This document shows positions 41,343 to 50,811 of a stretch of DNA of 64,000 bases, in pieces. This stretch comes from Streptomyces sp. ATexAB-D23 (GTDB taxonomy: Bacteria; Actinomycetota; Actinomycetes; Streptomycetales; Streptomycetaceae). Location: NCBI RefSeq assembly GCF_000373645.1, contig NZ_KB892024.1, positions 317,590-381,589 of the forward strand. The letters are read 5' to 3'. The first letter of the stretch is position 1. Each line of letters opens with the position of its first letter. A program made the translations under genes and the position numbers. Below the pieces are notes generated by a model. That model was not told the origin of the DNA. It saw only the letters and a program-made list of their open reading frames with translations, and did no database searches.

Positions 41343-42533
41343 TCACCGTCCCTCCGCCGCGGCCGGTGCGGGCCGCGGGGCGGTGGCCGGGTGGCGCCGG
41401 GTGGGCATGCCGGTCGTCGGGTTGGCCACGCCCCAGGCCGCGCCCTTGCAGACCAGCTCCTTGTAGACGGCGGCGATCCGGCCCGTCAGGACCCCGCGCA
41501 CCGAGCGGTCGTCGGCGGTGACGTACTGGATCAGGCCGTCCTTGCGGCCCAGCGAGACGCACTGGTTGAAGTAGCGCAGCGGGGTGTGCGGGAGCTTGCG
41601 GCCGGTCAGCCGGGCGGCGAGGGAGTCGGCGGCCTGCCAGGCGGTCGGGATGCCCGAGGCGCAGGACATCCGCAGTGGCTTGTCGCCGGGGCCCGCGACC
41701 AGGGCCGCGTCGCCGATGGCGTACACGTCGGGGTGGGAGACCGAGCGCATGGTCGCGTCGACCACGATCCGGCCGGTGCCGTCGGTCTCCAGGGGGGTGG
41801 CCGCCGCGAGCGGGTGGACCGCGAAGCCCGCCGTCCACACGGTGACCGAGGCGGGGAACGAGGTGCCGTCGGCCGTGGTGACGTGGCCGGCGCCGACCTC
41901 GGTGACGGCGGTGTGCTCGTGGACGGTGATGCCGAGCCGGTCGCACACCTTGCGTACGTGCCGGCGGCCGGCCGGGGACAGCCAGTCGCCGAGCCCGCCG
42001 CGTGCGGCGAGCGCGATGTCCAGGTCCGGGCGGGCCTCGGCGAACTCGGTGGCCGCCTCCAGACCGGTCAGTCCGCCGCCGACGACGACCACGGACCCGC
42101 CGGGCGGGAGGGCGGCCAGCCGGTCGCGGAGCCGGAGCGCGCCGGGGCGGCTCGCGATCTCGTGGGCGTGCTCGGCGGTGCCGGGGACGCCCTGGGGGTT
42201 CCAGGCGCTGCCGAGGGCGTAGACGAGGGTGTCGTAGGCCAGCTCGTCGGGGCCGTCGGCGCCCTGGACGGTGACGGTCTTCAGGTCGACGTCCACAGCG
42301 GTGACCCTGCCGACCCTCAGTTCCACGCCGGTCCCGGCGAACATCTCGCCGAAGGGGCGCGGGGTGAGGTCCTGGCCCGCCGCGAGCTGGTGCATGCGGA
42401 CGCGCTCGACGAAGTCGGGCTCCGCGTTGACGAGGGTGACGGTGGCGTCGTCGCGGCGCAGCCGCTTGGCGATGCGGCCTGCGGCGATGGCTCCGGCGTA
42501 GCCGGCTCCGAGGACGATGATGCGGTGCTGCAT
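41343..42533 (-). CDS. NAD(P)/FAD-dependent oxidoreductase (NDH-2-like)
   Basis: The ATG at 42533 has AGGAG seven bases upstream. The 396 residues show FAD-binding IIVLGAGYAGAIAAGRI, NAD-binding VVVVGGGLTGLEAATEFAE and the flavin motif DVYAIGDAALV. These are typical of type II NADH dehydrogenase-like pyridine nucleotide-disulfide oxidoreductases. It is the immediate downstream neighbour of an ECF41 sigma factor, the common partner class for that sigma group, so it is probably that factor's target. Confidence 0.85.
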   Translation of the reverse strand: MQHRIIVLGAGYAGAIAAGRIAKRLRRDDATVTLVNAEPDFVERVRMHQLAAGQDLTPRPFGEMFAGTGVELRVGRVTAVDVDLKTVTVQGADGPDELAYDTLVYALGSAWNPQGVPGTAEHAHEIASRPGALRLRDRLAALPPGGSVVVVGGGLTGLEAATEFAEARPDLDIALAARGGLGDWLSPAGRRHVRKVCDRLGITVHEHTAVTEVGAGHVTTADGTSFPASVTVWTAGFAVHPLAAATPLETDGTGRIVVDATMRSVSHPDVYAIGDAALVAGPGDKPLRMSCASGIPTAWQAADSLAARLTGRKLPHTPLRYFNQCVSLGRKDGLIQYVTADDRSVRGVLTGRIAAVYKELVCKGAAWGVANPTTGMPTRRHPATAPRPAPAAAEGR

Positions 42534-42603
42534 GTGCCTGCTCCTGTCTCGCGCGGTTTCGCCCCTTGAACCGGACAGCCCGCGATTCCCTGACACAGAA
42601 GTG

Positions 42604-42621
42604 ATGTGACCTGCGTCACAT
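42604..42621. promoter_or_regulatory. Palindrome before the oxidoreductase gene
   Basis: ATGTGAC-CTGC-GTCACAT is a perfect 7-bp inverted repeat 71 bases before the oxidoreductase start. GGTCACA inside it differs by one base from the TGTCACA box reported for ECF41 promoters. I see no clear -10 partner. Confidence 0.5.
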
Positions 42622-42626
42622 ATTGA

Positions 42627-43571
42627 TCAGAAGGCTGTGAGCAGCGGCTTCCCGTGTTCCATGGCCGCCCACTGCCGGGTCGCCCGTTCGAGCTTGTCCG
42701 GGTTGGCCTGGTTGCGGAACGATTGGATGCCCTCGGGGGTTACCTCCAGGCACATGACGCCGATGACGCGCTCGCCGACGGCCGCGACGACCGCGGTGGA
42801 GCCGTTGGCGCTCGTGACGTACAGGTCGACGGAGCCCCCGGTGACGGCGGTCTTGGCCTTGCCCGGCTTGAGCAGCCCCCGCATGAACGTCGCGACGGCC
42901 TTCGCCCCCTCGAACGGCTTGGTGCGGGCCGGCACCTTCCCGCCGCCGTCCCCGACCGAGAAGGCGTCCGAGGTCAGCAGCTTCACGAGCGGTTCGGTAC
43001 GCCCCCCGGCGGCGGCGAGCAGGAACTCCTCGATGACCCGGCGGGCGGCGGCCTCGTCCACCTCGGTGCGCGTCCTGCCGTCCGCGATGTGCTTCTTCGC
43101 CCGGTGGTGGACCTGCTGGACGGCCGACTCCGTGAGGTCCAGGATCTCGGCGATCTCCCGGTGCGGGTAGCCGAACGCCTCCCGCAGCACGTACACCGCC
43201 CGCTCGCGCGGGGCCAGCCGCTCCATGAGCGTGAGCACGGCGTACGAGACCGACTCGCGCTGCTCGGCCGTGTCGGCGGGGCCGAGCATGGCGTCCCCGG
43301 CGAGCAGCGGTTCGGGCAGCCACTGCCCGACGTACGTCTCGCGCCGGGCGCGGGCCGAGGTGAGCTGGTTGAGGCAGAGGTTGGTGAGGACCTTCGTCAG
43401 CCAGGCCTCGGGGACCTCGATCCGCCCGGTGTCGGCGGCCTGCCAGCGCAGGAAGGTGTCCTGCACGGCGTCCTCGGCCTCGCTCGCCGAGCCGAGGAGG
43501 CGGTAGGCGATGGCCTCCAGGCGGGGCCTGGCCGCCTCGAACCGGTCCACGTCCTGCACCGTCAGGTCCAT
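42627..43571 (-). CDS. sigJ: ECF41 sigma factor, SigJ family
   Basis: The 314-residue protein has sigma region 2 (YRLLGSASEAEDAVQDTFLRWQ) and region 4 (LAPRERAVYVLREAFGYPHR, EIAEILDLTESAVQQVHHRA). It adds a SnoaL-like C-terminal domain (VIEEFLLAAAGGRTEPLVKL) ending with the NPDKL motif, the hallmark of ECF41. The extension controls the sigma in place of a separate anti-sigma factor. It lies 93 bp upstream of the oxidoreductase on the same strand. Confidence 0.92.
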   Translation of the reverse strand: MDLTVQDVDRFEAARPRLEAIAYRLLGSASEAEDAVQDTFLRWQAADTGRIEVPEAWLTKVLTNLCLNQLTSARARRETYVGQWLPEPLLAGDAMLGPADTAEQRESVSYAVLTLMERLAPRERAVYVLREAFGYPHREIAEILDLTESAVQQVHHRAKKHIADGRTRTEVDEAAARRVIEEFLLAAAGGRTEPLVKLLTSDAFSVGDGGGKVPARTKPFEGAKAVATFMRGLLKPGKAKTAVTGGSVDLYVTSANGSTAVVAAVGERVIGVMCLEVTPEGIQSFRNQANPDKLERATRQWAAMEHGKPLLTAF

Positions 43572-43624
43572 GCCCGAATCCTAGTCCCGCGCCCGTTGTC
43601 AGTGCCCGCCCGTAAGGTGCGCGC

Positions 43625-44506
43625 ATGGACTGGCAGTGCACCGGCCTGAGGTGGCCCGAGGCGTCCGGCGGCCCCGCGCTCGGCTGGCGCAAGGGCACAC
43701 GGACGCGGGCGAGCGCCCTGGCGTACGGGACGGAGTTCGGCCTCCGGGCGGCCGGTGAGCGGCGCTGCGCCGGGGCCCGGGGCCACGCCTGCCCGCTGGG
43801 GGCCGTGGTCCCCGCGCACAGCACGGGCGGGCGCTGCCCCGAGTGCGGGCGGCTCGACCGGGCGCATTCGGTGGCCGCCGACACGATCCCGGACGACCCG
43901 CGCACGTACCGCGTGTACCTGGCCTGGTTCGGGACCGGGATGGTGAAGGTCGGGATCACCGCCGAGGGGCGCGGCGCGGCCCGGCTGCGGGAGCAGGGGG
44001 CGGTGGTCTTCAGCTGGCTGGGGCGTGGCCCGCTGATGGCGGCCCGCCGGGCCGAGGAGCTGCTGCGGGCGGCGCTCGGGGTGCCGGACCGCATTCCGTA
44101 CGCCCGCAAGCGGGCCGTGCGGGCGGAGCTGCCGGACGAGGCGGTACGGGCCGCCGAGGTGGCGGAGCTGTACGGGAAGGCGGCGGCCCTGGAGGGCGGC
44201 GGCTGGCCGGAGGCGCTGGAGCGGCTGCCGTTCGAGGCGGTCGACCACGCGGGGATCTTCGGGCTCGGGGCGGTGTCCGCGCCGGGCAGGGCGGTGACCG
44301 GCCTGGCGGACGGCGGCGCGGTCGCGGGCCTGCTGGTCGCGGCGGCCGGACCCGACCTCCACCTGGACACGGGCGCGGACGGCGTCGTCGTCCTCGACAC
44401 CCGGCTGATGACCGGCTGGACGCTGGCGGCGGCCGGCGCGGACGCCGGGGTGGGCGTGCCGGCCGTCGCGCTGGGGGGCGGGGCGGCGCAGGACGGGCTG
44501 TTCTGA
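43625..44506 (+). CDS. DUF2797-family protein
   Basis: The 293-residue protein has an N-terminal zinc-type cluster (RCAGARGHACPLG, GRCPECGRLDRAHS) and then YRVYLAWFGTGMVKVGITAE, the DUF2797 core, which resembles a GIY-YIG nuclease fold. The family is conserved in actinobacteria and archaea with no settled function. The ATG at 43625 lies 53 bp from the divergent sigJ start. It is followed by the amidohydrolase gene 13 bp later. Confidence 0.85.
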   Translation: MDWQCTGLRWPEASGGPALGWRKGTRTRASALAYGTEFGLRAAGERRCAGARGHACPLGAVVPAHSTGGRCPECGRLDRAHSVAADTIPDDPRTYRVYLAWFGTGMVKVGITAEGRGAARLREQGAVVFSWLGRGPLMAARRAEELLRAALGVPDRIPYARKRAVRAELPDEAVRAAEVAELYGKAAALEGGGWPEALERLPFEAVDHAGIFGLGAVSAPGRAVTGLADGGAVAGLLVAAAGPDLHLDTGADGVVVLDTRLMTGWTLAAAGADAGVGVPAVALGGGAAQDGLF

Positions 44507-44519
44507 GAGGCTCGGCCGT

Positions 44520-45395
44520 ATGGGTGACGATCACGACGACGTGGTGCGTTTCTGGCAGCGGCTCGGGCTGCCAGGGATCATCGACGTCCACACGCACTTC
44601 ATGCCGGAGCGGGTGCTGCGCAAGGTCTGGGCGTACTTCGACTCGGCGGGCCCGCTGACCGGCCTGGAGTGGCCGATCACCTACCGGCACGAGGAGGACG
44701 AACGGCTCGCCCTGCTCCGCTCGTTCGGCGTACTCCGCTTCACCTCGATGCTCTACCCGCACAAGCCGTCGATGGCTGCCTGGCTCAACGCCTGGGCGGC
44801 CGATTTCGCCGCCCGGACCCCCGACTGCCTGCACACCGCGACCTTCTTTCCCGAGCCGGAGGCGGAGCGGTACGTACGGGAGGCCGTGGAGGCGGGGGCG
44901 CGGGTCTTCAAGGCGCACCTCCAGGTCGGCGCGTACGACCCGAACGACCCCCTGCTCGACCCGGTCTGGGGCCTGCTCGCGGAGGCCGGCATCCCGGTCG
45001 TGACGCACTGCGGCTCCGGCCCCGCCCCCGGCAAGCACACCGGCCCGGACCCCATGGCCCGCGTCCTCGCCCGCCACCCCCGCCTCCCCCTGATCGTGGC
45101 GCACATGGGGATGCCGGAGTACGCGGAGTTCCTGACGCTCGCGGAGACGTACCCGGAGGTCCGGCTGGACACGACGATGGCGTTCACGGATTTCACGGAG
45201 GAGTTCTCCCCGTTCCCGAGGGCGGAGCACGGGCGGCTCGCGGCGCTCGGCGACCGCGTCCTGCTGGGCACGGACTTCCCGAACATCCCGTACCCGTACG
45301 CCCACCAGCTGCACGCCCTGGAGCGGCTGGGGCTCGGTGACGACTGGCTGCGGGCGGTCTGCCACGACAACGCGAAGGCGCTGTTCGAGATCTGA
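44520..45395 (+). CDS. Amidohydrolase-family TIM-barrel protein
   Basis: The 291-residue protein has GIIDVHTHFMP (HxH metal site), FKAHLQVGAYDPND (Lys), VVTHCGSG (His), LIVAHMGMPEYAEF and LLGTDFPNIPY (catalytic Asp). This is the amidohydrolase-2 group that includes decarboxylases and lactonases acting on carboxylated substrates. Substrate unknown. Probably in an operon with the DUF2797 gene. Confidence 0.87.
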   Translation: MGDDHDDVVRFWQRLGLPGIIDVHTHFMPERVLRKVWAYFDSAGPLTGLEWPITYRHEEDERLALLRSFGVLRFTSMLYPHKPSMAAWLNAWAADFAARTPDCLHTATFFPEPEAERYVREAVEAGARVFKAHLQVGAYDPNDPLLDPVWGLLAEAGIPVVTHCGSGPAPGKHTGPDPMARVLARHPRLPLIVAHMGMPEYAEFLTLAETYPEVRLDTTMAFTDFTEEFSPFPRAEHGRLAALGDRVLLGTDFPNIPYPYAHQLHALERLGLGDDWLRAVCHDNAKALFEI

Positions 45396-45479
45396 GCGGG
45401 GCTCCCGTCCCGGGCTTTCTCAGGAAATTCACAGAAACGGACAAGGACTCTCTCAGAGCCGGCTCGCAGGCTTGCCGTC

Positions 45480-46217
45480 ATGACGACGACCTCGCCCCAG
45501 GGGCGTACCGAACTGCTCAGGCCGGACCGCACCCCCGTCCGGGTCCTGGTCGTGGACGACGAGGCCCCGCTCGCGGAGCTGCTGTCCATGGCGCTTCGTT
45601 ACGAGGGCTGGGAGGTGCGCAGTGCCGGGGACGGCGCCGACGCCGTGCGGACGGCCAGGGACTTCCGGCCCGACGCGGTGATCCTCGACGTGATGCTGCC
45701 CGACATGGACGGCCTCGCCGTCCTCGGCAGGCTGCGCCGGGAGCTGTCCGACGTGCCGGTGCTGTTCCTGACCGCGCGGGACTCCGTGGAGGACCGGATC
45801 GCCGGGCTCACGGCGGGCGGCGACGACTACGTCACCAAGCCGTTCAGTCTGGAGGAGGTCGTGGCCCGGCTGCGCGGCCTGATCCGGCGTTCGGGCACGG
45901 CGGCGGCGCGCAGCGAGTCCCAGCTCGTCGTGGGCGATCTGATGCTGGACGAGGACAGCCACGAGGTGAGCCGGGGCGGGAAGAACATCCACCTGACGGC
46001 GACCGAGTTCGAGCTGCTGCGGTTCCTGATGCGCAATCCGCGCCGGGTGCTGAGCAAGGCGCAGATCCTGGACCGGGTCTGGAACTACGACTTCGGCGGC
46101 CAGGCCAACGTGGTCGAGCTGTACATCTCCTACCTGCGCAAGAAGATCGACGCGGGCCGCACGCCCATGATCCACACCCGGCGCGGGGCGGGATACCTGA
46201 TCAAGCCCGGTGAGTAG
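45480..46217 (+). CDS. OmpR-family response regulator
   Basis: The 245-residue protein has a receiver with DD at 26-27, phospho-acceptor D70 (VILDVMLPDMDG), T in LFLTARD and K in YVTKPFS. A winged-helix output domain follows (TATEFELLRFLMRNPRRVLS, VVELYISYLRKKID, IHTRRGAGYL). Its stop overlaps the sensor kinase start by 8 bp, so they form one operon. Confidence 0.92.
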   Translation: MTTTSPQGRTELLRPDRTPVRVLVVDDEAPLAELLSMALRYEGWEVRSAGDGADAVRTARDFRPDAVILDVMLPDMDGLAVLGRLRRELSDVPVLFLTARDSVEDRIAGLTAGGDDYVTKPFSLEEVVARLRGLIRRSGTAAARSESQLVVGDLMLDEDSHEVSRGGKNIHLTATEFELLRFLMRNPRRVLSKAQILDRVWNYDFGGQANVVELYISYLRKKIDAGRTPMIHTRRGAGYLIKPGE

Positions 46218-47724
46218 CCGCGCGGGCCGGCCCTGGACGCTGCGCACCCGTCTCGTGGTCTCGGCGGTGACCCTGATCGCGGTGGTCGCCGCCGTGATCG
46301 GCTCGGTGACCGCCATCGCCTTCCACAGCTACATGTACGGGAAACTGGACGACCAGCTGCGGGACATCGCGGTCCGCGCGGAACGCGTGCCGGGCGCGCC
46401 GGGCCCGGGAGGCCCCAAGAGCCCGGGGGGCGCTTCGGACCGCGACCCGCTCGCCTTCATCGGCATGGGCGGCCAGCCCCTCCAGACGTTCGGCGCGCTG
46501 GTGGAGGACGGCGCGGTCGCCGACTCCGCGGTGGTGAAGGACGGCGGCCCCGACGCCGCCGAGAACACCCAGCCGCTGACCGGGGCGCAGCGGAAGGCCC
46601 TCACGGCGGCCGGTGTCACCGCGGACAACAGCGCGCACGACGTCGAGCTGCCCGGTCTGGGCGGCTACCGGGTACGCGCGGTGCCCGCGGGCGGCGGCGG
46701 GTCCGTCCTGGTCGGCATCCCCACCACGGAGGTGAGCCGCGCGTTGGGCACCCTGATCCTGGTCGAGGTCTGCGTGACCGGCGCGGGGCTCGTCGCGGCG
46801 GGGATCGCGGGCGCGGCGATGGTCGGGGTGGCTCTCCGCCCCCTGCGCCGGGTGGCCGCCACGGCGACCCGGGTCTCCGAACTTCCCCTGCACAGTGGTG
46901 AGGTGGCCCTGTTCGAGCGGGTCCCGGAGGCCGAGGCGGACCCGCGCACGGAGGTCGGCCAGGTCGGCGCGGCCCTCAACCGGATGCTGGGCCACGTCGG
47001 CTCCGCGCTGGACGCGCGGCAGCGCAGCGAGACGCGGGTGCGCCAGTTCGTCGCGGACGCCGGCCACGAGCTGCGCACCCCGCTCGCCTCGATACGCGGC
47101 TACGCCGAACTCACCCGGCGCGGCCGTGAGGAGACGGGGCCCGACACCCGGCACGCGCTGGGCCGTATCGAGTCCGAGGCGCAGCGCATGACGGGCATGG
47201 TCGAGGACCTGCTCCTGCTGGCCCGCCTGGACGCGGGCCGCCCGCTCTTGTGCGAGAGCACCGATCTCTCGCCGCTCGTCGTGGACGCGGTGAGCGACGC
47301 CCGAGCCGCGGACCGCGCCGCACACCGCTGGCGGCTGGACCTCCCCGACACCCCCGCCACCCTCCACGCCGACCCCACCCGTATCCAACAGGTCCTGGTC
47401 AACCTCCTGGCCAACGCCCGCACCCACACCCCACCCGGCACCACGGTCACCGCCCGCGTCCTGGCGGCCCCCGGCAACCCGTGGGTCACCCTGGAGGTCC
47501 AGGACAACGGCCCCGGCATCCCGCCCGGCCTCCTCCCCCACGTCTTCGAACGCTTCGCCCGGGGCGACGCCTCCCGCTCCCGCAACGCCGGCTCGACGGG
47601 CCTCGGCCTGGCCATCGTCCAGGCGGTGGTGGCGGCGCACGGGGGCGTCACGGAGGTCCGGTCGGTCCCGGGGGAGACGGTGTTCGCGGTGCGTCTGCCG
47701 GTGGACGGGGCGGTGGCTGTGTGA
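46210..47724 (+). CDS. HAMP-domain sensor histidine kinase
   Basis: This is a 504-residue membrane kinase from a GTG inside the regulator gene. It has two membrane helices (about 18-40 and 175-200) around a 135-residue extracellular sensor, then HAMP. HisKA carries phospho-acceptor H286 (DAGHELRTPLASIRGYAEL) and HATPase_c carries VNLLANARTH, DNGPGIPPGLLPHVF and GSTGLGLAIVQAVV. It should phosphorylate the adjacent OmpR-type regulator. The stimulus is unknown. Confidence 0.93.
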   Translation: MSSRAGRPWTLRTRLVVSAVTLIAVVAAVIGSVTAIAFHSYMYGKLDDQLRDIAVRAERVPGAPGPGGPKSPGGASDRDPLAFIGMGGQPLQTFGALVEDGAVADSAVVKDGGPDAAENTQPLTGAQRKALTAAGVTADNSAHDVELPGLGGYRVRAVPAGGGGSVLVGIPTTEVSRALGTLILVEVCVTGAGLVAAGIAGAAMVGVALRPLRRVAATATRVSELPLHSGEVALFERVPEAEADPRTEVGQVGAALNRMLGHVGSALDARQRSETRVRQFVADAGHELRTPLASIRGYAELTRRGREETGPDTRHALGRIESEAQRMTGMVEDLLLLARLDAGRPLLCESTDLSPLVVDAVSDARAADRAAHRWRLDLPDTPATLHADPTRIQQVLVNLLANARTHTPPGTTVTARVLAAPGNPWVTLEVQDNGPGIPPGLLPHVFERFARGDASRSRNAGSTGLGLAIVQAVVAAHGGVTEVRSVPGETVFAVRLPVDGAVAV

Positions 47725-47794
47725 GGCGCCCGCCCCGGGGGCGACGCCGCCCGCCCCGGGGTGACGCCGCCCGCCGCAGGGGCGCCGGCCCGGT

Positions 47795-47822
47795 GTGACG
47801 CCGCCCGCCGACGCGGCGTCAC
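47795..47822. terminator. Hairpin between the kinase gene and the HMG-CoA reductase gene
   Basis: GTGACGCCGC (47795-47804) and GCGGCGTCAC (47813-47822) form a perfect 10-bp stem that overlaps the HMG-CoA reductase stop. Upstream, GACGCCGCCCGCC recurs at about 47743, 47763 and 47797, so the stem arose in a small repeat array. It may terminate both convergent transcripts. Confidence 0.65.
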
Positions 47823-49078
47823 GAGGGCGCGGCGTACTGGCCGCTGCCACTCTGCTGGGGCAGCCTGTTGCGGCCGAGGCGTTCGTGGGCGCTGGCGAAG
47901 TCTCCCGACACGGCCGCGGACACGGTCGACAGGTCCAGGGCCAGGGCGAAGCCCGCGATGATCTCCGCCAGCCGGACGGCGCTCCCCGGGCCGGTGCAGC
48001 CCATGAGTTCCAACAGCTCGTGCTGCGTGGGCAGATGGGTACCGCCACCGACCGTGCCGAGTGCCAGTCCGGGCAGGGTCATGCTCGCGTGGACGCCGTC
48101 CGGTGTGCGTTCGAGGAGGAAGTGCCCCGAACCCGACTCGTGGACGCAGGCGATGTCCTGGCCGGTCGCGGCGAAGATCGCCGCCACGATGTTGGCGGAG
48201 TTGGCGTTGGACCCCAGCATCGCGCTGTGGACCGCCCCGGCCGCGAGGTGCTGGTACCCGCGCACCAACTCGTCGGGGGTGGTCCTGAGGACCCGTTCGA
48301 TCACTCCGGCCGGCAGCACGCAGTCGGCTGCCACCCTGGTCCCGCGGCCCTCCGCCAGGGCCAGGGCCGACGCCTTCTTGTCGCCCGACGAGTTGCCTTC
48401 GATGATGAAGGATTCGAGCGCCCCGCCCGCGAACAGCCGCGGTTGCCGCAGAAGCCACTGACACGCGTGCCACGTACAGGCGGTCGTCATGTTCTGCCCC
48501 GCCGCGTCCCCGGTGGTGTACCTGAACCTCAGGTGAACGGTCCTGCCCAGGACCACGGGTTCGATCGAGTCGAGCACGGCATGGCCGGAGACCTCCCGGA
48601 CGGCCGTACGGAGTTCACCGAGGTACCGGGAGACCGCCGAGGCGAAACGGCAGGCGTCCGCCAGGCGGGCGAACGCGAATACGGGGGCGCGCGTCATCGC
48701 CTGCGAGACGGCGTGCGTACTGACGCCACCCGCCATCGTGACGGCCAGCGCCCCACGCGTCGCCGACGAGACCAGAGCGCCTTCCGTGGTCGCCAGCGGC
48801 GCGTAGACCTCGCCCTGGACGTGCGTCCCGCGAAACAGCAGGGGCCCGGCCACCCCGACCGGAATCTCGACGGTGCCGACGAATCCCTCGATGTTCCCGG
48901 TCAGCCTGCCGGCGTCCAGCCGTGTGTGCTGAAGGGAACTCAGCGCCGACCGGGTCCTGGAGCGGAGCCAGCCCAGCCTTCGCAGGCGCGCCGCCTCCGT
49001 ATACACCCCACGCGCGGGCACGAACCGCCCCGGGGGACGCGGTGAACCGGGCAGGCCGGGGCTCTCTTCGGAACTCAT
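47819..49078 (-). CDS. Hydroxymethylglutaryl-CoA reductase
   Basis: The 419-residue protein has the HMGR hallmarks: EIPVGVAGPLLF, the substrate Glu in ATTEGALVSS, GDAAGQNM, GNSSGDKKAS (catalytic Lys), GTVGGGTHLPTQ, and a C-terminal His in ASAHERLGRNR. The set looks class I (NADPH-dependent, biosynthetic). It reduces HMG-CoA to mevalonate. No other mevalonate gene is adjacent, so it is solitary: either an extra copy for a terpenoid pathway or a statin-type resistance copy. Promoter lies in the 380-bp gap to the right. Confidence 0.92.
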   Translation of the reverse strand: MSSEESPGLPGSPRPPGRFVPARGVYTEAARLRRLGWLRSRTRSALSSLQHTRLDAGRLTGNIEGFVGTVEIPVGVAGPLLFRGTHVQGEVYAPLATTEGALVSSATRGALAVTMAGGVSTHAVSQAMTRAPVFAFARLADACRFASAVSRYLGELRTAVREVSGHAVLDSIEPVVLGRTVHLRFRYTTGDAAGQNMTTACTWHACQWLLRQPRLFAGGALESFIIEGNSSGDKKASALALAEGRGTRVAADCVLPAGVIERVLRTTPDELVRGYQHLAAGAVHSAMLGSNANSANIVAAIFAATGQDIACVHESGSGHFLLERTPDGVHASMTLPGLALGTVGGGTHLPTQHELLELMGCTGPGSAVRLAEIIAGFALALDLSTVSAAVSGDFASAHERLGRNRLPQQSGSGQYAAPS

Positions 49079-49458
49079 ACAGCATTCCCCTTCTCCTGCG
49101 GCGACCCGGCCCGCGACGGGAAGCTCAAGCCACCGGTCGCGTTCGGGTCAAGTGGTGACCGAGCCCACCGCGACAGCGCTCACGACGAAACGGCCCCGGC
49201 CCGACCGGCCGGCCCGGCAGTGGACGCGATGGCTCGGCAAGAGGTCCTGCTCCGGACGGACCCCCGCCGCTCCCCCACCTCGACACCCCCGGCACCCACC
49301 CCCGGTCCCAGCTCAACGACACGTCGCCCCATTGGTTACGCACACCCACTGCATCGTGTGAACGGCCCACCGAGCCGCCGGGGCGCCCGCGCCCACTCAC
49401 AGACGTCCCACAGCCTCACCACACACCTGTGACAGCGCGGTTGACGAGTGTCGGTGGC
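49079..49458. other. Divergent intergenic region
   Basis: This 380-bp gap separates the HMG-CoA reductase gene (left) and the glycosyltransferase gene (right). I see no gene and no convincing palindrome; both promoters should lie here. Confidence 0.5.
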
Positions 49459-50811
49459 ATGCGAACAGAGACTCCTTGGAGCACCTTGCCGACCCGGGAC
49501 CACCTCCTGGCCGGTGCGGGCGGTGTGGCGGGTGACCCCGTGCTGGATGTGGTGGTACCCGTCCACAACGAGGAGAAGGACCTCGAACCGTGTGTCCTGC
49601 GGCTGCACGAGCACCTGGCGCGCACCTTCCCGTACGCCTTCCGGATCACCGTCGCGGACAACGCGAGCACCGACCGTACGCCCGAGGTGGCGCGGCGGCT
49701 GGCGCGGTTGTTGCCGGGGGTGCGGTCGTTCCGGTTGGAGGAGAAGGGGCGCGGGCGGGCGTTGCGTACCGTCTGGACGCACTCGGACGCGCCGGTTCTC
49801 GCCTACATGGACGTGGACCTGTCCACCGACCTCAACGCGCTGCTCCCGCTGGTGGCGCCGCTCATCTCGGGGCACTCGGACCTCGCCATCGGCTCGCGGC
49901 TGGCGCGCAGTTCGCGGGTGGTGCGGGGGACGAAGCGGGAGTTCATCTCGCGGGCGTACAACATCATCCTGCGCTCGTCGCTGGCCGCCCGGTTCAGTGA
50001 CGCGCAGTGCGGGTTCAAGGCGATCCGCCGCGAGGTCGCGCAGCGGCTGCTGCCGATGGTGGAGGACACCGGGTGGTTCTTCGACACCGAGATGCTGGTG
50101 CTGGCCGAGCGGGCCGGGCTGCGCATCCACGAGGTGCCGGTCGACTGGGTGGACGACCCCGACTCCACCGTTCACATCGTGCGCACCGCCACCGATGACC
50201 TGAAGGGCGTGTGGCGGGTCGGGCGGGCGCTCGCCGTCGGCGGGCTGCCGCTGGACCGGCTGGCGCGGCCCTTCGGGGACGACCCGCGGGACCGGGGGAT
50301 CGGCGGGGTGCCGGGCGGGCCGGCCCGGCAGCTGGTCGGGTTCTGTGTCGTGGGCGCCCTGTCCACCCTGTTCTACCTGGCGCTGTACTCCCTCTTCCGG
50401 CTCGGCGCCGGGCCCCAGCTCGCCAACGGGGCCGCGCTCCTCGTCTCCGCCGTCGCCAACACCGCGGCGAACCGGAGGCTCACCTTCGGTGTACGGGGCC
50501 GGGGCGGCGCCGTACGCCACCAGGCGCAGGGCCTCGTGGTCTTCGCCATCGGCCTCGCCCTGACCAGCGGTTCGCTCGCGGCCCTGGGCGCGGCGTCCGG
50601 ATCGCCCTCGCACACCACCGAACTCGCCGTACTGATCGCGGCCAACCTCGCGGCGACCGTGCTCCGTTTCCTGCTCTTCCGCGCCTGGGTCTTCCCGGAC
50701 CGGGGCCGGGAAGCGGACCGGGATGCGGACCGGGGAGCGGGCCAGGGAGCGGCACCGGCCGCGGTCTCCGCCGACACCACCACCACCCACCACCTGAGGA
50801 ACGCCCGATGA
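49459..50811 (+). CDS. GT2 glycosyltransferase fused to a GtrA membrane domain
   Basis: I take the ATG at 49459 over a GTG at 49429; neither has a strong site. The first 250 residues are a DPM-type GT2 (DVVVPVHNEEKDLEPCVLRL, AYMDVDLSTDLNAL, FSDAQCGFKAIRRE). The C-terminal 150 are a GtrA domain with four helices (LVGFCVVGALSTLFYLALY). It likely makes and flips a polyprenyl-phosphate sugar for the GT39 enzyme, whose gene overlaps by 4 bp (ATGA). Confidence 0.88.
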   Translation: MRTETPWSTLPTRDHLLAGAGGVAGDPVLDVVVPVHNEEKDLEPCVLRLHEHLARTFPYAFRITVADNASTDRTPEVARRLARLLPGVRSFRLEEKGRGRALRTVWTHSDAPVLAYMDVDLSTDLNALLPLVAPLISGHSDLAIGSRLARSSRVVRGTKREFISRAYNIILRSSLAARFSDAQCGFKAIRREVAQRLLPMVEDTGWFFDTEMLVLAERAGLRIHEVPVDWVDDPDSTVHIVRTATDDLKGVWRVGRALAVGGLPLDRLARPFGDDPRDRGIGGVPGGPARQLVGFCVVGALSTLFYLALYSLFRLGAGPQLANGAALLVSAVANTAANRRLTFGVRGRGGAVRHQAQGLVVFAIGLALTSGSLAALGAASGSPSHTTELAVLIAANLAATVLRFLLFRAWVFPDRGREADRDADRGAGQGAAPAAVSADTTTTHHLRNAR

